The position numbers were made by a program, and so were the translations under genes. Positions 52,404 to 61,653 of a stretch of 64,000 bases of DNA are shown here, one piece after another. The stretch lies in contig JAHCLO010000004.1 in the NCBI GenBank assembly GCA_026125285.1, positions 248,001 to 312,000 on the forward strand, given 5' to 3'. This DNA is from Verrucomicrobiia bacterium. GTDB lineage: Bacteria > Verrucomicrobiota > Verrucomicrobiia > Limisphaerales > JADLHS01. Under the pieces are notes generated by a model. It was not told the DNA's origin, searched no databases, and saw only the letters and a program-made list of their open reading frames with translations. The number at the start of each line of letters is the position of its first letter. Position 1 is the first letter of the stretch.

Positions 52404-53153
52404 CTATTGCGGTCTCAGGGGAGGAGTGCCAGGTGTTGTCTGGCCGGATATGGCTGAAGCGGCCCGCCGGCCAAACCCCCTCCTCGAAGTTGATGCGGGA
52501 GCTTCCAAATCTTGACCCGGTTGCGCCGCGGGTGGAGTAACCGTGCCGCCACTGGCGCGGTGCGCTTCCAAGACTTCCGTGAGCGATGGCAAACTCAAGA
52601 ACTCGATCGCTTCAAGCAGTTCGACCTGCTCCAAGGGGTCTTCCGTTCGGTCCGCCAAGTCCTCCAGATAGGGAATGGCGGCTCGATCGGCAAACTGAAT
52701 CGTGGCCTCCAGCGCGGCTTTGCGAATCGTTTTGTTTCCGTTGTGTAGTTCCGTCAGAATCACATTCAGCGAAGCCGGATCATCCTCCATCGCCAGATCC
52801 TCCAAAGCGGCCACCCGGCGCTCCACCATTTCATCCAAGGCGGAGGCTTCGTCGGCAGTCAAGTCCTCCGCATCCGGCAGAACCGACGGAGAGGTTGGAA
52901 GTGGACCGGAAGCTTCAGACAAACCGTCGCGGTTGCTCCCGGTAAAATGGGGAACGGAAACAGACGTCTCCGATCTTGTTGGTTCCTCCAATTCATCCAC
53001 TTGAGCTGCGGACAGTGACTCAACAGTTGATCCAGACCCTGAACCGAGGAAGCTTGCCCAAACCAGGACCGCAATCAAACCGGCGCCCAACAACGAGGCC
53101 AGCACGATCACCTTAGGTCTCAACTGACTTGATTTATTCGTGGATGGATTCAC
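52404..53153 (-). CDS. Membrane-anchored protein with HEAT-like repeats
   Basis: The product of 249 residues has one membrane helix (VIVLASLLGAGLIAVLVWAS), a Ser/Thr-rich linker, and a helical part near residues 110-195 with repeats of HEAT type (LNVILTELHNGNKTIRKAAL, AAIPYLEDLADRTEDPLEQV). Such repeats bind other proteins. The C terminus is Pro/Ser-rich. Function unknown. Confidence 0.65.
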   Translation of the reverse strand: MNPSTNKSSQLRPKVIVLASLLGAGLIAVLVWASFLGSGSGSTVESLSAAQVDELEEPTRSETSVSVPHFTGSNRDGLSEASGPLPTSPSVLPDAEDLTADEASALDEMVERRVAALEDLAMEDDPASLNVILTELHNGNKTIRKAALEATIQFADRAAIPYLEDLADRTEDPLEQVELLEAIEFLSLPSLTEVLEAHRASGGTVTPPAAQPGQDLEAPASTSRRGFGRRAASAISGQTTPGTPPLRPQ

Positions 53154-53234
53154 ACAGCAAGAGGCGGTTCGGCTCTTGGAAGTCGCCGAACCGCCATCGG
53201 TTATTCAACTAGCGCTTGATCAATGCCCTTACTG

Positions 53235-53900
53235 TTAGGGCGTAGCAGGCACATCAACTGAACCTTTTCCTTTTGCAGTTATTTTGCCGGATACAACCGC
53301 GGGTTTTACAGGATCTCCCGCAATACTTCCGTCGCCTGCTCCATTCAAACTGGAGGATTCACTGACTGTTTGTTTCCCGTTCTTTACCTTGGAACCTGAA
53401 GACTTAAAAGTTTCCAAGCCTCGAATCTTGAAGCTGTTTCCAGCGCCGTCGTTGAACGTAACCTTGCTAATTCCAACGCCGGATTCCTTCCACGACTGAT
53501 TCGCCGAGTTGGTGTTGACTTGACCTTTATAGACATCGTTACCCCAACCGTCATCAAAACGGTCGGTAAGATTCGTGATTACGGTGCCATCCTTTTTCTG
53601 CGCCTGGATCTGGTCCACGTAATTCGTTACACCCTCCGTCACTACTGGCACATCAGGCACAAGCACAATCTTGGCGCCCTTCTCGGTGACGCCAAAAAGT
53701 TTGAGAATGTCTTTTGTCGTTACCCTCGTGCTGTCATACTTGAACTTGAGCACGTCGCCACTGGCTGCGTTAGCCGCTTGGGTGCGCGCCGTCAGCGCAA
53801 AGTTAACTGTCTTGGGCACTTCGTTCGCGAGGAGATTGCTGGTCGCAAACAGCGCAACTCCCGCCATCGCGCCCATCGCCAACATTTTGGTTGTTTTCAT
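53235..53900 (-). CDS. Secreted protein of unknown function
   Basis: The product of 221 residues has a signal peptide (KMLAMGAMAGVALFATSNLL). The mature part is rich in Gly, Ser, Asn and Lys and contains KDILKLFGVTEKGAKIVLVP and DRFDDGWGNDVYKGQVNTNS. I do not recognise a family. ATG 53900 starts the signal peptide; the frame before it is unlikely to be coding. Downstream it ends close to the HEAT-like gene, which may share its transcript. Confidence 0.65.
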   Translation of the reverse strand: MKTTKMLAMGAMAGVALFATSNLLANEVPKTVNFALTARTQAANAASGDVLKFKYDSTRVTTKDILKLFGVTEKGAKIVLVPDVPVVTEGVTNYVDQIQAQKKDGTVITNLTDRFDDGWGNDVYKGQVNTNSANQSWKESGVGISKVTFNDGAGNSFKIRGLETFKSSGSKVKNGKQTVSESSSLNGAGDGSIAGDPVKPAVVSGKITAKGKGSVDVPATP

Positions 53901-54203
53901 ATATGCGTCTCTTCTTAGGGTTAGTGTTTGTGTGATGTTTTGCTTTACCTCCCGGACAAGCAACCGCATGTCCTCTTCGAGGAAGTTTCTGCCTTTGCTT
54001 TTTAGCTTGGGTTCATTTTAGCACAGCCTGTCCGGCTGCCACTGAAGGACTTTTAGCCAAATACGTTGGACAGCGTCAACATCATTTTTAATATTTTTTG
54101 TTATCGCCCCCACTTTGGAAGGCCGCCAAATGGTGGATTTCATGAGGTCAGCGATGATATCTACATGGAATTGGCAGAAGTCGCTCACCGGCATACACAT
54201 ACA
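53901..54203. other. Gene-free stretch, AT-richer than surroundings
   Basis: The stretch is richer in A and T than its neighbours and lies between two leftward genes. A TAAAAT sequence on the minus strand near 54020 could be a -10 box for the secreted protein, but no -35 box is convincing. No gene or repeat is seen. Confidence 0.35.
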
Positions 54204-55232
54204 TCATGGATGCTGCGGGGCATTTAGAACTTTCAGCGCCCGGTCGGCAATGTCCCTGGGTGAAATCGCCGTCAGGCACTCCACCGGCTGCGGCCAGGCA
54301 CAGCGCGACTTCAGGCACGGCGCACACGGCAAAGGGTGATGCAACACGTTGTCAAGCTGGCTATAAGGGCCGGTGCGGCGCGGCTCCGTGGGGCCAAAAA
54401 CCGCTACCACCGGCTTGCGCAAAGCCACCGCCACATGCATGGGGCCGGTATCGTTGGTCACCATCAGATCACAACGCCGCACCCATTCCACCATTTCCGG
54501 GAGCGAAGTTTGGCCGGTCAAATCCACGCAACGCTCTGGGAGTCCCCGCCAGAGGAATTCGCCCAGGGGCAAGTCATCTGTACCACCTAGCACGGCAAAT
54601 CGCAGATCAGTGGAATGGGCGGCCAACTGCTTCGTCACAGCGGCGAAATGTTCGATCGGCCACCGTTTGTTCGACCAGCGAGCCCCGGGTAGTACTGCCA
54701 CCCAACGGACACTTTCCGCCGGCCACTTCCTTCTGACACTTTCCGCCACCGCAGGTCGTTCCGGCAACCAGTCAAAGTCCCAATGCGTAGGCACCCCGAG
54801 ACGTGGCAAGACGGCCAGATACCAGTCCACGGCGTGAGTGTAAAACGAAGCGCGAGGCACGATAACGTCATAGAATCCGCGCGCCCCTTCGCGCGGGTCA
54901 TCGAGACCCACCAGCAGTTTGCCATTGGCCAGCCAGGCAAACGCGCCGCTGCGCGCCAAGCCTTGAAGGTCTATGACCCAGTCAAAGTTTTGCGCCCGCA
55001 ACCAGCGCACGCTGCGCCACATTTCCGGCCAATGAACCGGCGAAGCCCAGCGGCGGCGTTCAAAACGTACCACGCTGGCAAGATCGGGGTCGCCCTCCAG
55101 CAATGGCGCCAGCGCCGCGTCAAGCCACCAATGAATCTCGGCGGTGGGGAAATGCCGTTTGAGCAGGCGCACCACGGGCAGCGCCTGCACCACGTCGCCC
55201 AGCGAACTGGGTTTGAGGATGAGAATCTTCAA
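54204..55232 (-). CDS. Glycosyltransferase family 9, heptosyltransferase
   Basis: The product of 342 residues adds heptose to the LPS core, like WaaC/WaaF. The GT9 elements are MKILILKPSSLGDVVQALPV at the start, ARWSNKRWPIEHFAAV, and the C-terminal MVTNDTGPMHVAVALRKPVV with FGPTEPRRTGPYS. The specific acceptor is unknown. It stands alone, with a palindromic repeat upstream. Confidence 0.9.
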   Translation of the reverse strand: MKILILKPSSLGDVVQALPVVRLLKRHFPTAEIHWWLDAALAPLLEGDPDLASVVRFERRRWASPVHWPEMWRSVRWLRAQNFDWVIDLQGLARSGAFAWLANGKLLVGLDDPREGARGFYDVIVPRASFYTHAVDWYLAVLPRLGVPTHWDFDWLPERPAVAESVRRKWPAESVRWVAVLPGARWSNKRWPIEHFAAVTKQLAAHSTDLRFAVLGGTDDLPLGEFLWRGLPERCVDLTGQTSLPEMVEWVRRCDLMVTNDTGPMHVAVALRKPVVAVFGPTEPRRTGPYSQLDNVLHHPLPCAPCLKSRCAWPQPVECLTAISPRDIADRALKVLNAPQHP

Positions 55233-55361
55233 GACCGAATTCCGAGGACCGGACGTTCAAGGAAACCACCCCTCCGAGCCGGGCCAAAGCGGTTCGGTGG
55301 TTGGACATCGTGCTTCGCTCGCACTGCGACAATGAAGTTTCGACACATTCTGCGGGGCGCG

Positions 55362-55440
55362 GGTAACGCCCCGTCACTCTGTGGGCGCCGCAACTTGCAC
55401 CTCGCTTCCCAACGGCGCGCACGGAGTGACACGCCCTACC
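55362..55440. repeat. RVTPCAP-type palindromic repeat, copy 2
   Basis: GGTAACGCCCCGTCACTCTG at the left and CGGCGCGCACGGAGTGACAC with GCCCTACC at the right form an imperfect inverted repeat. The stretch 55233-55558 has no gene. The flank CGACAATGAAGTTTCGACAC resembles a flank of copy 3. Confidence 0.65.
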
Positions 55441-55558
55441 GTGTCTCAGAATTTGTTTGTCACGGCACTAGGGATTGCGGGCATCCAATTTCACACTCGC
55501 GGGGCGACAGCAGCCTGGTTGTCGCGCAAGTGCCAATGAGCAATCGCCTGGAATGCGA

Positions 55559-56281
55559 TCAACGTCCGTAGGCCAGCCGTTCTGCCAGGCGTTGGGGCAG
55601 ACCGGCGGCCAGGATTTTCTTCTGGGCGGCGGCGATGTCGTAATCCAGCCGGCGCAATTCAATCGTGCCCTCATGCACATCGTAAATGACGTAAGCCGCC
55701 TTGGGATTGTTGTCGCGCGGTTGGCCGACGGCGCCCACGTTGACGAAGTACTTTTTGCCCGGTTCGACCTTGAACTTGGAGTAGGTGCCGCCGCGCACCA
55801 GACTGTCGCGCATGAACGCCACCGGCACATGGGTATGGCCGAAGAAACAGACGGCGGTGTTTTGATAGGTGAAACTGGCAGCGGCCGCGAGTTTGTCGAA
55901 CACGTATCCCCAACGCTGGGGACCATCAAGCGTGGCGTGGACCAGCGTGAAGCTCGTGACCATGCGGGTGTATTTGAGTTCGCGCAGCCACTGGCGGTCA
56001 GCCTCGCTCAATTGTTTGCGCGTCCAGTTGACGGCCTCGGCGGCGGCGGGATTGAAACCATCGAGGTGCTCATCGGAGGAGCAGTATTCGTCGTGGTTGC
56101 CCTTCACGCAGGGCATGGCCATGGTGCGGACGATGTCGAGGCACTCCTTGGGATTGGCGTTGTACCCAACCACGTCACCCAAGCAGGCATAATGAGTAAT
56201 CTTCTGCTGCTTGCAGTCTTCCAGAACGACCTGAAACGCCTCCAAGTTGGCGTGTATGTCGGCTATGATGGCAAACTTCAT
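55559..56281 (-). CDS. Metallophosphoesterase
   Basis: The product of 240 residues is a calcineurin-like phosphoesterase of the YfcE type. The metal-binding motifs are DIHAN near residue 8, GDVVGY, GNHD(E) and FGHTHVPV. The substrate cannot be told. It follows acylphosphatase in a leftward pair, 7 bases apart, which suggests one transcript. Confidence 0.88.
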   Translation of the reverse strand: MKFAIIADIHANLEAFQVVLEDCKQQKITHYACLGDVVGYNANPKECLDIVRTMAMPCVKGNHDEYCSSDEHLDGFNPAAAEAVNWTRKQLSEADRQWLRELKYTRMVTSFTLVHATLDGPQRWGYVFDKLAAAASFTYQNTAVCFFGHTHVPVAFMRDSLVRGGTYSKFKVEPGKKYFVNVGAVGQPRDNNPKAAYVIYDVHEGTIELRRLDYDIAAAQKKILAAGLPQRLAERLAYGR

Positions 56282-56288
56282 TTACTTC

Positions 56289-56567
56289 CTATGACACGAT
56301 CTCAAATCCACGAAATTCATTCTGCGCTTCGGTCCAATTCACGTCTTCGCGGCGGATGTTCGCGGCCAGACCGGACTCGCGAATCGCCTTGCGGAACGCT
56401 TCCAGTTCCACGCGTGCGCCCTCGGCCACCAATTCCACCCGGCCGTCAGACAGATTACGCACAACGCCGGCAACTTCAAATCCCATCGCCACGCGCCGCG
56501 CCGTAAACCGAAAGCCAACCCCCTGCACGTGGCCGGAGTACATAACCTGCATCCGGCAGCGGTTCAT
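56289..56567 (-). CDS. acyP: Acylphosphatase
   Basis: The small enzyme of 92 residues hydrolyses acyl phosphates. It has [16 protein letters not shown] with the catalytic Arg and [17 protein letters not shown] with the catalytic Asn. ATG 56567 ([17 protein letters not shown]) is the probable start; a second ATG at 56549 (MQVMYSG) is also possible. It is upstream of the phosphoesterase and divergent from guaB. Confidence 0.9.
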   Translation of the reverse strand: MNRCRMQVMYSGHVQGVGFRFTARRVAMGFEVAGVVRNLSDGRVELVAEGARVELEAFRKAIRESGLAANIRREDVNWTEAQNEFRGFEIVS

Positions 56568-56775
56568 CGTACGCTGCCGCCCAGCAAACGCGCCACTGGC
56601 GACACAGCAGCGGGCCAAACGCTCGTTCGTGCCGGTTTTCGCATTGCAGGGATGTAGCCAAAGCCCGTGCCCCAACGCAATGTTTTTCCTCACAGGAATT
56701 GACTTGACCCCGGACAGATCAGGTTCGTTCCGAATTCCACTTGCCAAGGCTGCGGGGTGGTTTGCATTATCCGAC

Positions 56776-58335
56776 ATGGCAACACAGCCCAAGAACCTCG
56801 ACTCCCAATTCTACCAAGTGGCGGAGGCATTCTTCCCCGCGCACGCCAGTCTCGGACTCACCTTCGATGATCTCACGCTCGCCACGCGGTACTCGGAAAT
56901 CCTGCCGCGCGACACCCAGCTCGACACGCAACTCGCGCCTTCGCTCACCCTGAACATCCCGGTCATCTCGTCGGACATGGATACGGTGACCGAATCGCGC
57001 ATGGCCATCGCCATGGCGTTGAACGGCGGCATGGGGCTGATTCATTACAACATGCCCGAACGCCAGCAGCTCTCGGAAGTCAGCCGGGTGAAATATCACG
57101 TGCCCGGGATGATTCAGGACCCCATCAAAGTCGGGCCCGATCAACTGATCGGCGACGTGGTGAAGCTGGTGGAGGAGCGCAAATTCACGTTCAGCACGTT
57201 TCCGGTGGTGAACGCCGATGGCGTCCTCGTGGGGTTGCTCCCCGGTCACGTCGTCAAGGCGCGCTACGCCAAGCGCAAGATCGCCGAGGCCATGACGCCG
57301 CGCACCCAGGTCCACACGATCAACAAGAAGGAACTCGGCAAAGATCCCATCGCCCGCGCGGACAAATTCTTCACCGAGCGTCCTGGGATCCACAAGCTGC
57401 TCGTCGTGGATGACGCGGACCATCTGCGCGGCTTGTTCACGATGAGTGACGTGGAGCGGATTGCCCATGAACGCCGCGCGCAATTCAAGCCCGCGCGCGA
57501 CGCCCAGTTCCGATTGGTATGCGGGGCCGCAGTGTCGGCCACCCGCAACGCCTTTGGCGAGCTGGATCGCGAACGCATCCTCACGCACGTCGGCGGTTTG
57601 GTGGAACGGGGCGTGGACGCTGTGGCCGTTTCCACCGCCCACGGCCACAGCAAAGGCGTGGGGGACGCGGTGAAGATGCTGCGGGAGGCCTTTCCCAAAT
57701 TGCCGATCATTGCCGGCAACGTCACCAGCGCCGGCGGGGTGGAGTTTCTCGCGGATTGCGGTGCCAACATCATCAAAGTCGGACAAGGCCCCGGCTCCAT
57801 CTGCACCACGCGCATCGTCGCCGGCGTGGGTATTCCGCAAATGACCGCGCTCTACATCGGGTCGCGAATGGCGGCCAAGAAAGGCGTGGCGATTCTCGCC
57901 GATGGCGGCATCACCAAGAGCGGCGACATCGTGAAGGCCTTGACCCTGGCGCACGCGGTGATCTGCGGCGGCTTGTTCGCCGGCTGTCCCGAAGCGCCGG
58001 GCGAAGTGATGGAAATTGGTGGCAAACTCTACAAACAATACCGCGGCATGGGCAGCCTCGCCGCGATGAAATCCGGGTCCGCCGCGCGCTACGGCCACGC
58101 GCCGAATCCAACGCAGAAAGTAGCACCGGAAGGCGTGGAGGCGCTCAAGGAAATGTCCGGGTCGGTGGATCGCGTGCTGGGGCAATTGGTGGGCGGAATT
58201 CAGTCCGGCATGGGTTATCTGGGCGCGGCGAATCTGGCCCAACTCCGCGAGAAGGCCCGCTTTATCCGGGTAAGCGCCGCAGGCATGAAGGAAGCCGCGC
58301 CGCACGATGTGGTGGAATTGAAGACGGGAAGCTAA
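56776..58335 (+). CDS. guaB: IMP dehydrogenase
   Basis: The enzyme oxidises IMP to XMP, the committed step of GMP synthesis. The 519-residue product has [20 protein letters not shown] at the N terminus, two CBS domains (residues about 105-235), the IMP loop with catalytic Cys in [19 protein letters not shown], and [20 protein letters not shown] 56776 ([15 protein letters not shown]) is chosen over longer readings. It lies divergent from the acylphosphatase gene. Confidence 0.95.
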   Translation: MATQPKNLDSQFYQVAEAFFPAHASLGLTFDDLTLATRYSEILPRDTQLDTQLAPSLTLNIPVISSDMDTVTESRMAIAMALNGGMGLIHYNMPERQQLSEVSRVKYHVPGMIQDPIKVGPDQLIGDVVKLVEERKFTFSTFPVVNADGVLVGLLPGHVVKARYAKRKIAEAMTPRTQVHTINKKELGKDPIARADKFFTERPGIHKLLVVDDADHLRGLFTMSDVERIAHERRAQFKPARDAQFRLVCGAAVSATRNAFGELDRERILTHVGGLVERGVDAVAVSTAHGHSKGVGDAVKMLREAFPKLPIIAGNVTSAGGVEFLADCGANIIKVGQGPGSICTTRIVAGVGIPQMTALYIGSRMAAKKGVAILADGGITKSGDIVKALTLAHAVICGGLFAGCPEAPGEVMEIGGKLYKQYRGMGSLAAMKSGSAARYGHAPNPTQKVAPEGVEALKEMSGSVDRVLGQLVGGIQSGMGYLGAANLAQLREKARFIRVSAAGMKEAAPHDVVELKTGS

Positions 58336-58403
58336 ACCGCAAGCTCGGACCTCCCGGCCTTGGCACTCGAACTCGCACCGTGGCAATTGGATTTCGTTAT
58401 CAG

Positions 58404-58480
58404 CTCGGGCGCGTCACTCCGTACGCGTCGTGCGGTACACCGGTTGCAGATTGCGGCGCGCACGGAGTGACGCGCCCGAG
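58404..58480. repeat. RVTPCAP-type palindromic repeat, copy 3
   Basis: Arms 58404-58427 (CTCGGGCGCGTCACTCCGTA then CGCG) and 58457-58480 match at 23 of 24 positions across a 29-base centre. It is the cleanest copy. It lies in the gap between guaB and a convergent zinc-ribbon gene. Confidence 0.75.
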
Positions 58481-58565
58481 TTGCTTGCTTATGAAGTGTC
58501 GAAACTTGGCGGTCGCGGTGCTCGTTGTCTTATCCCCGTGCTTGATCGGTTGAAAGCCTGCCGGA

Positions 58566-58790
58566 TCAGAATTTGATCCCCTCATTCAACTTCCCGCATT
58601 GGGCGCAGCGGGAGCGGTCCACGTCTGGGTCGTCGGTATAGACGTAACCGCAATCGGTGCAACGAAAGATTCGGTCCTCGGTCGGCGTGGGATGAAATCG
58701 CCGCCGCCGCATTTCGAAGTAGATTCCCATGAAGGCCAACAACGCCAGCAGAGTGACCACGTAAGCTTGGATCAGTTCGGACGCGGTCAT
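58566..58790 (-). CDS. Small membrane protein with zinc ribbon
   Basis: The product of 74 residues has one membrane helix (LIQAYVVTLLALLAFMGIYF) and a C-terminal ribbon FRCTDCGYVYTDDPDVDRSR, CAQCGK with four cysteines for one metal ion. The CGYVY and spacing recall rubredoxin-type knuckles. It begins one base after the stop of the TonB-like gene of cluster 2 and probably shares its transcript. Role unknown. Confidence 0.75.
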   Translation of the reverse strand: MTASELIQAYVVTLLALLAFMGIYFEMRRRRFHPTPTEDRIFRCTDCGYVYTDDPDVDRSRCAQCGKLNEGIKF

Positions 58791-58791
58791 C

Positions 58792-59583
58792 TCACGGAGT
58801 GGCTGCCGGCGCGTTCGTGGCCGGGGGCGGGATCGTGTGCCAAACAAAGACCAGCGTGCCTTCGGTCAGATTCGCAGCCGGGCTGGCGAGGGGATTCCCG
58901 GTTTGTGGCAACGGGGTAAAGCGGGCGGAGCGCGTCGCGTTCAAGGCGAATTGATCAGCCGCCGCGGAACCGCTGCCAGGCGGCAACAAGGCGAACGTGA
59001 AAACATTGCCGGTGGCGGTCACTCGCAACTGCACCACGGTGTTCGTCAACAAATCGGTGGCGGGCCACGACGGAAGTTCGGGTGGATTCAGCAGGCGACG
59101 GTTCGCCAGTGCCCCTTGGATGAGCAGTTCGGAGCGACCGGCGAGCGATAGTCCGGGCGGTGTTTCGGTGCGGGGAAGCCGCGGCGCGGGCAGCGTCTCC
59201 AGTTCAAAGCGCACGAAGGTGTTGGTCTGCATGAACTGCCGGAATGTATCTCCCAATGGTTCCGTGCGAGGTTGGTCAAGCATGCGTTCGGGTTCGCGCC
59301 ATCGGAACACGGGGAAGTCAACCTTCGGCGTGCTCAACCATGCCGGGGCGGCGAAGCTGCGAGGATGCGGCAAGGCAAACAGGGTGGCATCATTCAGTGC
59401 CAGCAATTCGTTGGGTTCACTCACCACGCGCAGCATGGGGGCGGCGATCACGGGAGGGGGTGCAAGCGGCTGGCGCTCACTGAGCGCATAAGCCAGACCC
59501 AGATGCACGGCAAACACCACCAGGATCACGGTCCACCATTTGCGCCACGACCAATCCAGCGGCTCGTTTCGCAACGCGTTCAT
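58792..59583 (-). CDS. TonB-like periplasmic protein, cluster 2
   Basis: The product of 263 residues has one N-terminal membrane anchor with a His (WWTVILVVFAVHLGLAYALS), a Pro-rich stretch and a C-terminal domain (TNTVVQLRVTATGNVFTFAL, RSARFTPLP) similar to the TonB/TolA fold. It lies with ExbD and ExbB genes in one operon, overlapping ExbD by four bases. It could be the energy transducer of this cluster; sequence similarity to true TonB is low. Confidence 0.7.
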   Translation of the reverse strand: MNALRNEPLDWSWRKWWTVILVVFAVHLGLAYALSERQPLAPPPVIAAPMLRVVSEPNELLALNDATLFALPHPRSFAAPAWLSTPKVDFPVFRWREPERMLDQPRTEPLGDTFRQFMQTNTFVRFELETLPAPRLPRTETPPGLSLAGRSELLIQGALANRRLLNPPELPSWPATDLLTNTVVQLRVTATGNVFTFALLPPGSGSAAADQFALNATRSARFTPLPQTGNPLASPAANLTEGTLVFVWHTIPPPATNAPAATP

Positions 59584-60017
59584 GGCTCGGCAGGCGGCGC
59601 ATTGGGAGGGGAGATGATGCGCGGCAAAGTCGCGAGCAAGGCGTCGTGAATCCCCGCTTCGCGTGCCAGCAGACTCAGCCGGACGAGAAGTTCCTGCCGC
59701 ACCGACTTGTCCGCTTGCACCACCAGCGTGAGAGGTTCGCCGGCGGCTTCGACCGCTTCACTCAACCGGGCTTTCAATTCGGCTTCCGCGACCTGCTGGT
59801 TCCGGTAGTACAATCGCCCGCTAGCGTCCACCGCCACCGCAACCATGGGCCGATCCGTGCCGGGCAGGTCATCGCCCGCCGGCAATTCAATCCGCACGCC
59901 CGGTGTATAGACCAGCGAGCCCAGCATCATGAACAGCGCCACGAGAAAGAACACCGTGACGTAGGGCGCCACGTCGAACTGTCCCCGGAGAATCCGGGCA
60001 TGGCGGGGAAACCTCAT
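59580..60017 (-). CDS. ExbD/TolR-family protein, cluster 2
   Basis: The product of 145 residues has one membrane helix (VAPYVTVFFLVALFMMLGSL) and a periplasmic ExbD domain (PMVAVAVDASGRLYYRNQQV, LTLVVQADKSVRQELLVRL). The conserved Asp of the helix is seen as FDVAPYV. It overlaps both neighbours by four bases (ATGA), so the three genes exbB-exbD-tonB are translated together. Confidence 0.88.
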   Translation of the reverse strand: MRFPRHARILRGQFDVAPYVTVFFLVALFMMLGSLVYTPGVRIELPAGDDLPGTDRPMVAVAVDASGRLYYRNQQVAEAELKARLSEAVEAAGEPLTLVVQADKSVRQELLVRLSLLAREAGIHDALLATLPRIISPPNAPPAEP

Positions 60018-60730
60018 GCGGACTTTGTCCCGTTGGTCTCGGTCACGATGCCGACGATTTCCGTGGCGGCGCGTTCCATGTCGAGCACGATGGAATTCAC
60101 CCGGCTCACGAGATAATTGTAACTGGCGTGGCCAGGAATGGCCACTGCGAGTCCGGCGGCGGTGGCGTACAGCGCCTTCCAGACGCCGCCGGACAACATG
60201 CCGACGTGCGCATAAAGCCCGGCCCGCTGCATTTCCGTAAACACGTCAATCAAACCCAGCACCGTACCGAGCAAGCCCAGCAACGGCGCAATTTGCGTGA
60301 TGGTGGCGATCAGGTTGAGCCGCTCCTCCAGACGCGGCACCTCCACCAACCCGGCCTCCTCCAGCGCCTCGCGCACCCGTTCCCGTCCATGGTCGCGATT
60401 CAGGATCGCTGTCTTTACGAGTCGCGCCACCGGCCCGGGCGTGGCGTCGCAAATCGAGAGCGCTTCGACCACGTTATCGCGTTTGAGCACGGTCCGCACA
60501 CCATTGAGGAATTCGGTGGAATTGATCTGCGCGCGGTGACAATGGAGCAGGCGCTCGATGAACGTGGCAATGCCGACTGCACCCGTAAGAAGGATCACCC
60601 ACAGCATGGGCCCGCCGCCTTTGAGCAGCGACGGCGTCGGGTCCGCCGCCAAGTTGGGCGCGTTGGTCGCGACCACGGCCAGGAGCGGGGAAAACGTCAG
60701 CGTGCTGGCGGTTAGCAAGTCCTGCAACAT
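60014..60730 (-). CDS. ExbB/TolQ/MotA proton channel protein, cluster 2
   Basis: The product of 238 residues has membrane helices near MLWVILLTGAVGIATFIERL, ATITQIAPLLGLLGTVLGLI and VWKALYATAAGLAVAIPGHA; LGLLGTVLGLIDVF is the family core. ATG 60730 (MLQDLLTASTLTFSPLL) is chosen; the longer reading runs through the AAGTTCC repeat. It is the first gene of cluster 2. Confidence 0.9.
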   Translation of the reverse strand: MLQDLLTASTLTFSPLLAVVATNAPNLAADPTPSLLKGGGPMLWVILLTGAVGIATFIERLLHCHRAQINSTEFLNGVRTVLKRDNVVEALSICDATPGPVARLVKTAILNRDHGRERVREALEEAGLVEVPRLEERLNLIATITQIAPLLGLLGTVLGLIDVFTEMQRAGLYAHVGMLSGGVWKALYATAAGLAVAIPGHASYNYLVSRVNSIVLDMERAATEIVGIVTETNGTKSA

Positions 60731-60750
60731 GCCGCTGTTATAGTGTCTCA

Positions 60751-60778
60751 AGTTCCAAGTTCCAAGTTCCAAGTTGCT
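60751..60778 (+). repeat. Heptanucleotide array (AAGTTCC x4)
   Basis: Three AAGTTCC units and one AAGTTGC follow in exact 7-bp phase, just upstream of exbB of cluster 2. The array probably overlaps the promoter region of the cluster. Confidence 0.75.
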
Positions 60779-60882
60779 TCCCGCGATGGTGCAAGCGCAG
60801 GTTGAAAACGGCGGCCGGTTTTGTAACTGACTTGCCGCGCGGGGCCGCGTAGCCTCGCGCCAGAGTTCAATTCAGATGCGCC

Positions 60883-61653
60883 ATGAGTGTTGTCATTGAA
60901 ACCACCGGACTGACGCGGGTGTTCGGCAGCTTGCGGGCCGTGGACGGCCTGAATCTGAGCGTCGCGTCGGGAAGGTTCTTCGGCTTTCTCGGTCCCAACG
61001 GCGCGGGCAAGTCCACCACCATCAAGATGCTCACGGGATTGCTCGCGCCCACCAGCGGCCAGATGCGCATCCTGGGCGAAGACCTCGCCGACGAAAACCG
61101 CGCCCGCGAGGTGCGCCGCCGCATCGGCGTCGTGCCGGAGAACCTGGCGCTCTTCGACAACCTCACCGGGCGCGAATACCTGACTTTCATCGGGCGCATG
61201 TATCTGCTGCCCATCGCCACGGTGCGGACGCGCTGTGATGAATTGCTGGCCATGATGGGCCTGGAAAATGAGGAGAAGAAGCTCACGCTCGAATACTCCC
61301 ATGGCATGAAGAAGAAACTGGCCCTCGCCGCCGCGCTGCTGCCCGGGCCGGAACTGCTGTTCCTGGACGAACCGTTTGAGGGCGTGGACGCCGTGTCCTC
61401 GCGGGTGCTGCGAGATGTGCTGCGCAGTTGCGTGAAGCGCGGCGCGACGGTCTTCCTCACGTCGCACGTGCTTGAGATCGTGGAGAAGCTCTGTTCGGAC
61501 GTGGGCATCATTGCCAATGGCAAACTGGTTTACCAAGCTACGATGGACGAAGTGCAGCAGCAGAATGGGTCACTGGAAGATCGGTTCATTGCCGCCGTTG
61601 GGGGCGACCAAGCTGGCACGCAACATCTGAGCTGGCTGGCGGAGTCACCATGA
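60883..61653 (+). CDS. ABC transporter ATP-binding protein
   Basis: The product of 256 residues has Walker A (GPNGAGKST), the signature YSHGMKKKLALA, Walker B (LLFLDEPFEGVD) and the switch His (LTSHVLEIV). It resembles ABC-2 type exporters of drugs or polysaccharides and of Nod/Bce type. It is coupled to a membrane protein downstream by a four-base overlap. Substrate unknown. Confidence 0.92.
   Translation: MSVVIETTGLTRVFGSLRAVDGLNLSVASGRFFGFLGPNGAGKSTTIKMLTGLLAPTSGQMRILGEDLADENRAREVRRRIGVVPENLALFDNLTGREYLTFIGRMYLLPIATVRTRCDELLAMMGLENEEKKLTLEYSHGMKKKLALAAALLPGPELLFLDEPFEGVDAVSSRVLRDVLRSCVKRGATVFLTSHVLEIVEKLCSDVGIIANGKLVYQATMDEVQQQNGSLEDRFIAAVGGDQAGTQHLSWLAESP

Noticed and set aside
56767-58386. 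Long open frame of 539 codons antisense to guaB
   Set aside because: It is a mirror of the G+C-rich guaB gene, with His/Arg/Ala-rich composition and no domain.
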